A DNA stretch of 64,000 nucleotides from contig NZ_AP023367.1 in the NCBI RefSeq assembly GCF_014218335.1, positions 1,985,501 to 2,049,500 of the forward strand. The letters are read 5' to 3'. Under the pieces are notes generated by a model. That model searched no databases. It saw only the letters and a program-made list of their open reading frames with translations, and had not been told where the DNA came from. This stretch comes from Anaerocolumna cellulosilytica. Its GTDB lineage: Bacteria; Bacillota; Clostridia; Lachnospirales; Lachnospiraceae. A program made the translations under genes and the position numbers. Each line of letters begins with the position of its first letter. Within the stretch, counting starts at the first letter, position 1. This document shows positions 46,801-55,626 of this stretch, one piece after another.

Positions 46801-48278
46801 GTCTAAGTGAACAAGGATATGAGTTGACAGTTCAGGATATTCTTTCCTATCCAGATTTATATGATATGGCTTATTATATAAAGGCCAAAACTAAAATAAG
46901 ATACGAACAAGGAACTTGCAGCGGGAATATTATAAAAACACCAATAATTTCATGGTTTTTTGATCAGAAATTTGAAAAAGAAGGACATTATAATCAATCT
47001 ATTTTATTAGAACTTTTTCAAGTTATACCCTTAGAAACACTCGATAAAGTTTTTTTAGAATTGATAAGGCATCATGACATACTTCGTCTAAATTATGATA
47101 AGGAAATGAAAGGTTTATATTATAATAATGAACATTTAAATACCGTTTCTTTTATCAATGTTATAAATTTAGAGGGGGAAAGTGTTAATCATATATTAGA
47201 TGTAATTAATACAAATATAAGTTATAATTTCGATTTGAAAAACAATCTGCTCATTAAACCCTATTTATTAAAGTCATCAAAAAGATGTTACTTGTATATT
47301 ACAGTGCATCATCTAGTAATTGATGGTGTATCTTGGAGAATTTTATTAGAAGATTTTACTACCTTATTAAAACAGGTAACAAATGAACAGACACTTTTAC
47401 TGCCGGAAAAAACAATCTCATATGATCAATATGCAGAAAAATACTGTGATTGGGCTTCAAAGAAAAATATAGATATTAATTTTTGGAATTCTATATTACG
47501 TATTGAGAACTGTCTAGTTAGAAATAGCAATGGCCATACTACTTGTGCAGAAACAGTAAAAACAGAAATTCAATTAAATCAAGAGATGACAGAGAATTTA
47601 CTTGGTTGTGCAAATGAGCCCTATCATACAAAACCGAATGAGCTTTTATTAATTGCTCTGGTACAAGCAGTAAATCAAGTCTTTTCAAGTAATGAACTTG
47701 TGCTGGAGTTAGAAAGTCATGGCCGAGATATAATGGAAGGTGTAAATACAAATCGCACAATTGGCTGGTTTACAAATATGTATCCTATACGGTTGAATAT
47801 ACAGGCGGCGGATTTACAAGTACAAATTAAATCATTAAAGGAACAGATAAGAGAAGGTGTAAGAAAAGGATATGAATATGGTATTTTGAAATATCTTCAA
47901 AAACAGGATTTGCCAGGAAAAAGGATGATATGTTTTAATTACCTAGGTGAATATAAAGAAAAACAAAATGATTATTTTACATTAAAGCAGTTACTGTTTG
48001 ATTGTAATATGTCAGAAAAAAACCAAATACCATACCTGATTGATGTGAATGCAGTTGTGGTGGACAAAAGAACTATTATTTCTATTAAATTTGATAAAAA
48101 CAAGTTTGATTGCAGTCAGATTGAAAAATTTAATCAATGCTTTGAGAAGGAGTTAAAAAAGATAGTAGAGCATTGTGTTGGCCTGAAGGAGAGTATTTTC
48201 ACACCAACAGATTTTGATTTGGTAGATTTGACACAGGAGGAACTAGATTACTTACTTCAAATGAAGGCAGATGAGTGA
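43830..48278 (+). CDS. NRPS module C-A-PCP-E, Asn-type (prodrug-forming starter)
   Basis: 1482 residues. Condensation domain with HHIIADG (133-139); adenylation domain with YTSGSTGTPKG (about 596) and YNEYGPTETT (about 735); carrier with GGDSIKA (about 978); epimerisation domain with HHLVIDGVSWR (about 1159), TIGWFTNMYP and CFNYLGEY. Specificity residues read by hand against GrsA: D-F-T-K-I-G-E-I-G-K, close to the known Asn code DLTKLGEVGK. C-A(Asn)-PCP-E as a first module is the arrangement of ClbN and XcnA, which make N-acyl-D-Asn. Start site gaggggagatcat lies within the exporter gene, so the two are translationally coupled. Confidence 0.92.
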   Translation: MNVHPLSNAQKRIWFTQKKYENSSLFNIGGMVKINGNVDVLALKQAISNTILHNPALKLRLIEKNNEIYQYISSETGIVDFIDFSCEKEEEKAFMEWYDEQAKTPFKMINCPLYYFSIFKISDNKTGYFIKLHHIIADGWSIQLLTDQITNEYENVIMKHCENDERNTYFIEEKPSYINFVYNEESQSKHMDKAKKYWNEMYSKMPELSSVPCTNLNGQRMSFIPDDSMQVKIEQYIKKQKISLNTFLIFIYILYSYKKSGTKDIIIGMPLLGRKGKVERQTFGTFTNTMPYRYVIDKKEKLVDILKNISIDLKNNLRYQNYPYNLLHSELRLAENGIGSLYNICVNYYNTDINTTFGGFKVENKEFYNGQQEYALQIIIRHWNNIKLQLDFDFQTDLFSEKQIKDMYQQFIILMNQVILNDSNKVGDLFLIDDEDKVKIIDTLNQTGKVYPKDKTWFAFFHKIVHQKPDNIAISQRKESITYQELDRFSNRIANTMILAGVKKGDVVAVLPEYDIQSIAIIVAIMKCGGVYLPIDIHFPIGRVNEILHNSDADFLIAKENHSNFRGRFFSYRELLSDSSNNETINCCEASDIAYIIYTSGSTGTPKGVMITHSNFMNYLCWAKESYIKLDKEIFALYSSFSFDFTMTSIFLPLISGNEIRIYNNMKEDNIFKEIIEENKATILKLTPSHITLIQDIKIMDSSIHTFIVGGENLKTIVCEQLSCRFNNKVNIYNEYGPTETTIGCMIYLYDKDKSESIPIGKPIANTTIYILDQDMKPVPNNTLGEIYIGGAGVSKGYYRSSKETCKRFLQSPYRKDEIIYKTGDRAYRDDTGNIIFSGRLDNEIKMRGNRINISEIEQKILLSNIVKDVFVKTFQNKNDTLQLCAYIIPNDLFDIHKLCDYLKEHLPSYMIPYYFSTLDKFPLTFNGKINVNKLPEPLMPLKKLNINKSIKAHEILLNVVKDIVNENSTLEDNFYALGGDSIKAIQLSSRLSEQGYELTVQDILSYPDLYDMAYYIKAKTKIRYEQGTCSGNIIKTPIISWFFDQKFEKEGHYNQSILLELFQVIPLETLDKVFLELIRHHDILRLNYDKEMKGLYYNNEHLNTVSFINVINLEGESVNHILDVINTNISYNFDLKNNLLIKPYLLKSSKRCYLYITVHHLVIDGVSWRILLEDFTTLLKQVTNEQTLLLPEKTISYDQYAEKYCDWASKKNIDINFWNSILRIENCLVRNSNGHTTCAETVKTEIQLNQEMTENLLGCANEPYHTKPNELLLIALVQAVNQVFSSNELVLELESHGRDIMEGVNTNRTIGWFTNMYPIRLNIQAADLQVQIKSLKEQIREGVRKGYEYGILKYLQKQDLPGKRMICFNYLGEYKEKQNDYFTLKQLLFDCNMSEKNQIPYLIDVNAVVVDKRTIISIKFDKNKFDCSQIEKFNQCFEKELKKIVEHCVGLKESIFTPTDFDLVDLTQEELDYLLQMKADE

Positions 48279-48309
48279 AAGGTTGAAAAAAGAACATTTT
48301 CAACCTTTC
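48277..48309 (+). terminator. Hairpin at the end of the NRPS gene
   Basis: Perfect 13-bp arms gaaaggttgaaaa (48277-48289) and ttttcaacctttc (48297-48309) starting in the stop codon of the NRPS gene; the following tattta is only weakly T-rich. Possibly a partial terminator that lowers expression of the downstream genes. Confidence 0.65.
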
Positions 48310-48369
48310 TATTTAGGCCTGTTCAATTTTGTAATAGGTCGTAAAAAATTGAAAGGCATGTGTGTTAAA

Positions 48370-49380
48370 ATGAAAAGATGTGAATTGAAAAACCTAACAA
48401 AGACAATGGAACAGATGCAGCCATTCAATGATTTTTTTTATCGGGATTGTTTTTATAACTCTTTATTCTCCATTATCAATTATGGGAAAGGAGATACCTC
48501 CAATATACTTGCAAATGAAATCCAACTGTATGACTATGTACCAGCGAATATATTGGAGGTAGGCATCGTCACGATATCGGTTGAACCGATGAACAAAATA
48601 CTAGAGAATATGAATATATTCTACGATTGGAGTGAACAAAAAGCAGATCCATATGAAATATATGATGCGCTAGATCATGATATGCCGGTTATTATTATGG
48701 TAGATTGTTTTGAGGAATCCATACGGGAAGAGTATTATCATAAAGAGCATTTGGATCATAATCTGTTAATATATGGCTATGATTTGGAGCAAAAAATCTT
48801 TTATATTATTGAACATAGTAAAAAGAATCGCTTAGATTATAAAAAGAAAACAATTCCAATAGATGTTGTACTAAAAGCATCCAATGCGTATATTTACCAT
48901 TATCAGAATGAGAAACAGGATGCTGCCATTTTTTATAAATTCTATCAAAAACAATCAAAGGATGGAATCAAAAAAAATGCGTCTACAATGTTCTGTGAGA
49001 ATTATTTAAAGTATGAAGTTATTATTAGGATGCAATTTATAAAACTTGACAATATCAAGGATACATTATGCAAATTCATTTACAATAGGAAGAAGCTGTC
49101 AGAGTGTATTGATACAATAACAGATGAGATAACGAATATTATAAATGCTAAAAAGATAGAGCAAAGAAAATATAAACTTTTTTTGAATCATACAGGGGTA
49201 AATCAGTTAATAGAAAGCATTCTAAATGGTTGGATAGCTATAAGACTCTATTTGATGAGTTACCAATATGGTGGGACTGAGATTGATAGAAAACTCGATG
49301 AGGCTGCAAAGCGTATAAATGAAATAGTGTTAGAAGAAAAAAGACTGATTAGATTAGTCTTTTTTCTTTTATATAAATAA
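48370..49380 (+). CDS. BtrH-like protein 3 (papain/C39-like fold, Cys and His retained)
   Basis: 336 residues from the ATG at 48370; in-frame ATGs at 48358 and 48271 are possible, but the last lies in the hairpin. Near the N-terminus FNDFFYRDCFYNSLFSIINYG places a Cys as in the BtrH family (Cys about residue 23); HDMPVIIMVDCFEESI and LDHNLLIYGYDLEQKIFYIIEHSK (about 130-165) supply the His-containing signature. The C-terminal half is helical. If it acts like BtrH it would transfer an acyl or peptidyl group from a carrier protein to an amine. Sits between the first and second NRPS genes, bounded by hairpins. Confidence 0.6.
   Translation: MKRCELKNLTKTMEQMQPFNDFFYRDCFYNSLFSIINYGKGDTSNILANEIQLYDYVPANILEVGIVTISVEPMNKILENMNIFYDWSEQKADPYEIYDALDHDMPVIIMVDCFEESIREEYYHKEHLDHNLLIYGYDLEQKIFYIIEHSKKNRLDYKKKTIPIDVVLKASNAYIYHYQNEKQDAAIFYKFYQKQSKDGIKKNASTMFCENYLKYEVIIRMQFIKLDNIKDTLCKFIYNRKKLSECIDTITDEITNIINAKKIEQRKYKLFLNHTGVNQLIESILNGWIAIRLYLMSYQYGGTEIDRKLDEAAKRINEIVLEEKRLIRLVFFLLYK
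49337..49370 (+). terminator. Terminator overlapping the end of BtrH-like gene 3
   Basis: Arms aaaaaagactgatt (49337-49350) and attagtcttttttc (49354-49367), inside the last codons, followed by tttta. Confidence 0.7.
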
Positions 49381-49400
49381 GTGAAAGAAGGTAGACCTAA

Positions 49401-51785
49401 ATGAAAAGAAATGAATTCATGCAATTAAAAGAACATAGCAGGATAGGTGAGAAATTGAGCAATAGCAGGCTATCCTGGGAGACATTTTATCTTAGTTCTT
49501 ATCTCGTATTACTAAATAAAATGTATGGATGGGAAGAACCAAGGGTTCTTATACAAGAAGGCAGCCAGAAATTAATCCAAATTAGGCTAACAGAGGATAT
49601 GACGTTTATTGAGTTGTGTAATAAGATAACAGAAGGGTTAAAGGAAGATTGTCCAGATAAAGGTTGTCAATATGTAGATAGAGACATTCAAGCTATCTTC
49701 TTAATCAATAAGGAGCAATTACAAATAGACCAGTTGGCTGAGAAATTCAGTAATTGTTTATGTATGGCTTGTTCTGAGGACAGTTTATATGTATCTTATC
49801 AATTTAAGAAAATGAATACAGAGAATAGTTTACTTTCTCTTACAGAGCAAAGACTCAATGAAATTGGTATGCAATATCTTTTATCTGAAGATATAAAAAT
49901 CAAGAATATATCCATTATAGGCAAAGAAGAAGAGGCAAAAATAAGTAGTTTTGTGAAAGGAAATAAAGAAGAGATTCCGGATAAGACTTTTCATAAGATG
50001 TTTGAAGAGCAGGTAATAAAGGCACCAAATAAAGTCGCTGTGATATGTGGTGAGGATACAATTACTTATAATGAATTAAACAAGAAAGCAAACCAACTGG
50101 CAAAATATATAGATGATAAAATAGAAGGTAAAGAAAATCTTATCGGAATCTATATGGAGAGATCCATAGGATTTATTATATCTATCCTAGGAATAATAAA
50201 ATCAGGGAATGCTTATGTCCCAATTGATCAAGATACGCTAAATCCAGGACACAGCGGAAGTTTTCCAAAAAGCAGATTAAGCTTTATGTTAAATGATACA
50301 AAGATGAAATTAGTTATAACAAAAAAAGTTTATTATCATGATATTCCAAGTGAGGATAGAGAAATACTTTGTCTGGATGATGATGTTTTAATTGATTATT
50401 CAACGACTAATTTGGAAAAAGCAATTCCTGCGGATCAGTTGATTTATGGAATCTACACATCTGGCTCAACCGGTTATCCTAAATTGACAATGATTGAACA
50501 CAAATCTGTTATCAATTTATTTTATAGCATTGATAAGTATGCATATTCCAGATTATCCGAGAAAGAAAATCATATAGTTGCACAAAATGCACCGTTTGGC
50601 TTTGATGCCTCTGTTCAACAACTTGTTTGTTTGGTAAAGGGTTATTCACTGTGTATTCTGACGGAACAAATAAGGAATTCTGCAAAAGGGATTATTGATT
50701 GCATATTAGGTAATAAGATTTCGGTCTTTGATTGTACACCTTCACAACTAGAATTATTGCTTAATGAAAGTATACTGGAAAAATGCGGTGATATACTTGA
50801 AGTGATTTTAGTTGGAGGTGAAAGTATTCCCGATAATATGTGGACTCGATTGGTACAGGAGAAGAATATTGATATTTTCAATGTGTATGGACCAGCAGAA
50901 TGCACGGTGGATTCTACATATTATTTGGTGAATGGAAGCGAGCATGAAATTCCGACAATCGGAACAGCAATTGATAACTGCAATATCCACATTCTTGACG
51001 ATGAACAAAATATTGTTCCGATTGGTTCAGTCGGGGAAATATATATATCTGGATTTGGGGTTAGCCGAGGATATTATAATAGAGATGAGTTGAATAAGAA
51101 TAGTTTTTTCAACCATACAGGATTAGGTTCGGCGCATCTATATAAAACAGGGGATAAAGGCTACTATTTATATGATGGCAATATTAGATATATAGGAAGA
51201 AGTGATGGGCAAGTCAAAATCAGAAGTCATAGAATTGAATTGGCTGAGATATCAACTAATTTATGCAAACACCGAAACATAAAGGATGCACTGATAACTG
51301 TAAATGAATCCTCAGGATATAAAAAACTGATTGCGTACTTGATTCTTAAGGAACAGAATGAGTTTGACCCACAAGATATATCCGATTTTTTATCTGACTA
51401 TGTACCAAAATATATGATTCCAAATCAATATATTGTTCTTACTGAATGGCCTCTTAACCAAAATATGAAAATTGACAAAAAACGATTACCATTACCGGAT
51501 GAAATTCATAAGGAAGGTGCTAATGGTATTGAATCAAAGGATGAGCTGGAAAGAGGATTAGCTGAAATCATGGTCAGAATATTAAAGATTAAAATGATTA
51601 CGGATACGGATAATTTTATGACACTTGGGGGAGATAGTTTACGAGTTATGACACTGCTTGCAGAAATATTCAGCAAGTATAATACAGAAATCGATTTTGA
51701 AGAGTTCTTTAAGAATCCAACGCTAAAGTTTATTAAACAAAAAGTGGTGGAAACTAAATTATCTAAGGAAAGGGTATTAAGGTGA
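49401..51785 (+). CDS. NRPS protein with degenerate N-terminus, A (Gln-type) and PCP
   Basis: 794 residues. About 190 N-terminal residues resemble the C-terminal lobe of a condensation domain (LYVSYQFKKMNTENSLLSL) but no HHxxxDG is present, so it cannot condense by itself. Adenylation domain with YTSGSTGYPK (about 352) and FNVYGPAECT (about 495). Residues read by hand: D-A-Q-D-L-G-V-V-D-K, identical to the published Gln code. Carrier GGDSLRV (about 743). With no competent condensation domain, another enzyme must form its bond, which fits the stand-alone BtrH-like proteins nearby. Ends six bases before the next gene. Confidence 0.9.
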   Translation: MKRNEFMQLKEHSRIGEKLSNSRLSWETFYLSSYLVLLNKMYGWEEPRVLIQEGSQKLIQIRLTEDMTFIELCNKITEGLKEDCPDKGCQYVDRDIQAIFLINKEQLQIDQLAEKFSNCLCMACSEDSLYVSYQFKKMNTENSLLSLTEQRLNEIGMQYLLSEDIKIKNISIIGKEEEAKISSFVKGNKEEIPDKTFHKMFEEQVIKAPNKVAVICGEDTITYNELNKKANQLAKYIDDKIEGKENLIGIYMERSIGFIISILGIIKSGNAYVPIDQDTLNPGHSGSFPKSRLSFMLNDTKMKLVITKKVYYHDIPSEDREILCLDDDVLIDYSTTNLEKAIPADQLIYGIYTSGSTGYPKLTMIEHKSVINLFYSIDKYAYSRLSEKENHIVAQNAPFGFDASVQQLVCLVKGYSLCILTEQIRNSAKGIIDCILGNKISVFDCTPSQLELLLNESILEKCGDILEVILVGGESIPDNMWTRLVQEKNIDIFNVYGPAECTVDSTYYLVNGSEHEIPTIGTAIDNCNIHILDDEQNIVPIGSVGEIYISGFGVSRGYYNRDELNKNSFFNHTGLGSAHLYKTGDKGYYLYDGNIRYIGRSDGQVKIRSHRIELAEISTNLCKHRNIKDALITVNESSGYKKLIAYLILKEQNEFDPQDISDFLSDYVPKYMIPNQYIVLTEWPLNQNMKIDKKRLPLPDEIHKEGANGIESKDELERGLAEIMVRILKIKMITDTDNFMTLGGDSLRVMTLLAEIFSKYNTEIDFEEFFKNPTLKFIKQKVVETKLSKERVLR

Positions 51786-51791
51786 CAAGAA

Positions 51792-53423
51792 ATGTCTTTG
51801 GATTGCATATTAATTGGTTTTAATGATGAAAAAATGGAAACAACCATTAAGAGAATAGAACCATATAAGAACCAAGGTGCTGCTTATCAGCACATGCTAA
51901 CAAGGTCGGCTATTGTAGATGGAAAACGAATGAAATATTCAGAACTCATAAGAGAAAGTATCAGCACTTCTTTAGGGATGGAAAGTGACTTATCTATTTA
52001 TAGAATGCCGAATATGGCGGTGCATTATATAAGACAGTATTTAAAGAAAAGAGATATTAGCGTTGAAATAATAAATAACTATAATTTTGGTAAAAAGAGG
52101 TTACAGCATTTACTTAAAACAAGAGAACCACTTCTGGTTGGTGTATCCTCCACCTGTATTGTTGAATCGGCGCCCCTAAGGGAAATGGTCGATTTTATTC
52201 GAGAAAATAATCCCTATGTTACGATTGTAATTGGTGGACCATTTATAAATAGTATCAATTATGAGTATCATGACCAACAGCAAAAGTATCTGCTACAGCG
52301 TATGGGTGCAGATATTTTTATCCATGAAAGACAAGGAGAAAATACATTATTTCGTATTTGTCTGGAATTAAAGAAAGAAAACCCGGATTTAGGCAGCATA
52401 CCCAATATACTATATCGTGATGGTAACGAAATCAAACGGACCATAAAAGTTCCAGAAAATATATCTTTGGATGCTGATCCAATCAAAGAATTTACATTTT
52501 ATGAAAATCATATAAAACCACCCGTATATGTAAGAACAGCAATTAGTTGTGCCTTAAATTGTGCTTTTTGCCGTTATCCCATATTAGGCGGAGAACTTAT
52601 GTATATGGAGCTAGAGTCAATAGAAAAGAATTTGGATTATATATATTCTTTAGGAGTTAAGTATCTTGTGTTCGTGGATGACTCCTTGAATATACCAATC
52701 GAACGTTTTAAAAGCCTGCTAAAATTAATGATTCGGAAAAAATACAATTTCAGGTGGTGTTCATTTTTTAGGATTTCACATTCTGATGAAGAAACTTACG
52801 AATTAATGGAAGAGTCAGGATGTTTAGGAGTTATTTTAGGAATTGAATCCGGTAACAATACAATCCTAAAAAATATGGATAAGCAAGTAACAAGAGAAAA
52901 ATTTTTATTTGGTATGGAACAATTAAAAAAGCATAATATTATAAGCTATGCTTCTTGCGTAATTGGTTTTCCTGGTGAAACAGTAGAGACAGCCAGAGAA
53001 ACTTTGCAATTTATTGAAGAGGCAAAGCCTGTATTTTATGACTTACAAACCTGGTTTTACGAGGGTGCGGTTCCAATTGCCAAGGAGAAAGATTATTACC
53101 AGTTAACTGGCTATGGATATGATTGGTCACATAAAGATATGAACAGTGCTACGGCAGCAAAAATTGTGAGTGACGGAATCAAAACAATTAAAAATTCTGC
53201 ATTTATGCCTTCTTTATCTTTTAACCTTTGGTCCTTTGCCTACTATCTATCTCAAGGTGCAACGTTAGATGAATTTTTATCATTTTCAAACATATTTAAG
53301 AACGTAATTGATTATGAAAAAAATGAAGTTGATGATGCATACAAGGAAAACATAAAGAAACTTATGATGGTTTTCAAAGATAATCAAAATTTATATGATA
53401 ACTTGAAAATGAGGAATGTATGA
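51792..53423 (+). CDS. Cobalamin-binding radical SAM enzyme 1 (PhpK-like)
   Basis: 543 residues. N-terminal B12-binding-like region (about 60-190, including GVSSTCIVESAPLREM and VIGGPFINS), then a radical SAM barrel with CALNCAFC (Cys at about 251, 255, 258), FVDDSLN and GIESGNNTILKNMDK. The start MSLDCILIGFNDEKMET and the region up to residue 60 resemble the PhpK group of B12 radical SAM methyltransferases, which methylate carbon or phosphinate phosphorus. Expected to use SAM and methylcobalamin; the substrate may be a carrier-bound residue. Overlaps the next gene by four bases. Confidence 0.85.
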   Translation: MSLDCILIGFNDEKMETTIKRIEPYKNQGAAYQHMLTRSAIVDGKRMKYSELIRESISTSLGMESDLSIYRMPNMAVHYIRQYLKKRDISVEIINNYNFGKKRLQHLLKTREPLLVGVSSTCIVESAPLREMVDFIRENNPYVTIVIGGPFINSINYEYHDQQQKYLLQRMGADIFIHERQGENTLFRICLELKKENPDLGSIPNILYRDGNEIKRTIKVPENISLDADPIKEFTFYENHIKPPVYVRTAISCALNCAFCRYPILGGELMYMELESIEKNLDYIYSLGVKYLVFVDDSLNIPIERFKSLLKLMIRKKYNFRWCSFFRISHSDEETYELMEESGCLGVILGIESGNNTILKNMDKQVTREKFLFGMEQLKKHNIISYASCVIGFPGETVETARETLQFIEEAKPVFYDLQTWFYEGAVPIAKEKDYYQLTGYGYDWSHKDMNSATAAKIVSDGIKTIKNSAFMPSLSFNLWSFAYYLSQGATLDEFLSFSNIFKNVIDYEKNEVDDAYKENIKKLMMVFKDNQNLYDNLKMRNV

Positions 53424-55351
53424 AAAAAAATATTTTATTTACAGGAATTTATGACCTGTTCGGTTTGAAGCTAGCCAGTGCGTTATATGAACAATTCCCA
53501 TCATCGATATATTATTTTGGAACCAAAGAAAATCTAAAGTGTTTAAATAAAATGATAACCGATTCTGTAATGTCAGTGGCTGAAAAGGAATATTTAACCG
53601 CTTACCTAAAAAAATTAACATATATTGAGGATGAGACGTACTTCACTTTAATGGGTCTAGATGATTTCGATTTAGATATATGGCATATGGATAATATTTA
53701 TCCGGCAACCAGTACTTATAATTTGAAAACATTAAATTTCAACAAAAATGAAATCCACAGAATCGAGAGGATTTGTAAAGCTTATAAGGTGAAACAAATT
53801 CATTATCTAAGTTCAATCTATAGATCTATAGATGATTATTTGTCAGATGTAGCTCTAAAGATTAAGGAAATGAATGAAGAATACATATTGCAAATTTGTA
53901 AAAATCAAAATATAAAAGGGACGATTTATCGGACTCCTATCATATTTAAACAGACAGGCCGAGAATGTGAAAGTGATTATATTAGCTTGCTAACTAAACG
54001 TATTGATGATTTTGTCAAATGGATAAAAGGGCGTATTCCTAATTACTTTGATAATTATAAAGTAAATTTGTTGAGCAAGAGTAATAGTACTTTACATATT
54101 TTTGATGTTGATAGCATCATAGAAAAAATTCTCGATTTAGAAGGTTCAGTAACACAGGATTTAATAGAAATTTATCATATATGTACAAGGACTAAGTATT
54201 CTACTATGGATATATGTAAGAAGATTTTCAAGGACTTATATGATATTGATGCTGACTTAGTTGACGATATATCTAAACTTACGGCAATTGACAAAATATT
54301 TCACAAAATATATACGTTTCACATACCTTACTTACATGAAAAAACAGATGATGCTAAAAGAACTGACTTAATTGCATCTAAGATAGAAGGATTTGAAAAA
54401 AGGGAATTAGGTAATGAAGAGAAGAGGGATGGTATAAGTGGTAGCCATACAAAGATATTGTATATGCATGGCGATAATAAACTTACGTATCATGTTGCCG
54501 GAAGCGGACAAGCCATTTTAATAGTAAATGCTTACGGAGTGAATACCGAAGCATGGGATTCATTGGTAGAGCTTTTATCTCAAAATTATTATGTCATATA
54601 TTGGAGAAGCAGAGGGCTTTATCACGATGAGAAAAAAGATGGTAAACAAGATTCGTACTGTGGCGTATGGGATCTGGTAGAAGATATTGAGCAGATTGTT
54701 CTTCATGAGAAGTTAAGTAGATTTCATATTATGTCTTGGTGTTCAGGCGCAAAAGCAGCTATTTTTTATAATTTAAAGCATCCGGACCACATATTGTCTC
54801 AAATTTTTATAGCAGGAGAGTTTGCGCCCTTTACAGGGAGTGAACCATATCATTCCAAATTTCGAGAAAACATTCAATTAATTGCGGATTTGGTACAAAA
54901 TAATGAACGAATGTTGGACTTCTATATGAAAATTATACATAAAGGAATGTTTAACCATCCGGTAAAGGAATTTTCATCCGCTGATGAAATGTATATTTAT
55001 GAAATAATGCCGGAAGAACATCGAAACGTTTTATTATCGCCATTTACTTCAAAGGAGACTATGGTGAATTTTTTAATGATGTGCATGGAGTACTACAAAT
55101 ACGATGTGACGGAGAAACTGAAAAGTATAAAAGTTCCAACGTTATTTATTTCAGCGGAATGTGACCAAGTAGCACCGTATATGCAATCGAAGTGGGCTCA
55201 CTCCAAGGTAGGAGATTCCTCTTTTGTTTGTTTTCCATCGGGAACACATTTATTGATTTTAGAGAGAACATCAGATGTATATGATATCATAATGCAGCAC
55301 ATGAAGTATAATAATTTTTCAGATGAAGGAAAGGGTGGTATGAACCCATGA
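53420..55351 (+). CDS. Degenerate SDR-like domain fused to a Cys-nucleophile alpha/beta hydrolase
   Basis: 643 residues. The N-terminal part (about 1-330) follows an extended SDR/thioester-reductase layout (NILFTGIYDLFGLKLASALYE at the start, HYLSSIYRS in the middle), but the glycine-rich loop keeps few glycines and the YxxxK is not intact, so redox activity is doubtful. The C-terminal part (about 355-635) is an alpha/beta hydrolase: oxyanion region VNAYGVNTEAWD, nucleophile elbow SWCSGA (Cys in place of Ser), Asp in SAECDQVAP and His in SGTHLLI. Cys-type thioesterases in NRPS systems release strained or amide-linked products. Overlaps its neighbours by four bases on both sides. Confidence 0.78.
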   Translation: MKKNILFTGIYDLFGLKLASALYEQFPSSIYYFGTKENLKCLNKMITDSVMSVAEKEYLTAYLKKLTYIEDETYFTLMGLDDFDLDIWHMDNIYPATSTYNLKTLNFNKNEIHRIERICKAYKVKQIHYLSSIYRSIDDYLSDVALKIKEMNEEYILQICKNQNIKGTIYRTPIIFKQTGRECESDYISLLTKRIDDFVKWIKGRIPNYFDNYKVNLLSKSNSTLHIFDVDSIIEKILDLEGSVTQDLIEIYHICTRTKYSTMDICKKIFKDLYDIDADLVDDISKLTAIDKIFHKIYTFHIPYLHEKTDDAKRTDLIASKIEGFEKRELGNEEKRDGISGSHTKILYMHGDNKLTYHVAGSGQAILIVNAYGVNTEAWDSLVELLSQNYYVIYWRSRGLYHDEKKDGKQDSYCGVWDLVEDIEQIVLHEKLSRFHIMSWCSGAKAAIFYNLKHPDHILSQIFIAGEFAPFTGSEPYHSKFRENIQLIADLVQNNERMLDFYMKIIHKGMFNHPVKEFSSADEMYIYEIMPEEHRNVLLSPFTSKETMVNFLMMCMEYYKYDVTEKLKSIKVPTLFISAECDQVAPYMQSKWAHSKVGDSSFVCFPSGTHLLILERTSDVYDIIMQHMKYNNFSDEGKGGMNP

Positions 55352-55596
55352 ATGAAAAGCAATTACTTAAAAGTTTTTTACAGAAGGATATATTTTTTAG
55401 TGACGAGGATTTTGCAGATAATCAGCAATTGATTGATAGTGGAATGATTGATTCTATTAGTATTGTCAAAGTAATTATTTTTATGGAAAAGAACTTTGGC
55501 ATCTCGTTCAAAGAGGAAGATATGGATCCGGAGAATTTTGAAACCTTGCAAGCCATGGTAAAGACAATTGAGAGTAAAAAAGCCTCAATGACTTGA
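55348..55596 (+). CDS. Free acyl/peptidyl carrier protein 1
   Basis: 82 residues, acidic four-helix carrier. DSGMIDSISIVKVIIFMEKNFGI holds the phosphopantetheine Ser in IDS-I (about residue 36). It overlaps the preceding hydrolase gene by four bases, which makes that enzyme its likely partner. BtrH-like proteins are known to use free carriers of this kind as acyl donors. Confidence 0.87.
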   Translation: MNEKQLLKSFLQKDIFFSDEDFADNQQLIDSGMIDSISIVKVIIFMEKNFGISFKEEDMDPENFETLQAMVKTIESKKASMT

Positions 55597-55626
55597 GGTG
55601 GAATGGTGAATAGATGAGGTGGTTAT

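Noticed and set aside
51792-53423. Phosphinate/phosphonate pathway from PhpK similarity
   Set aside because: No PEP mutase or phosphonopyruvate decarboxylase is seen in the window; kept only as a flank question.
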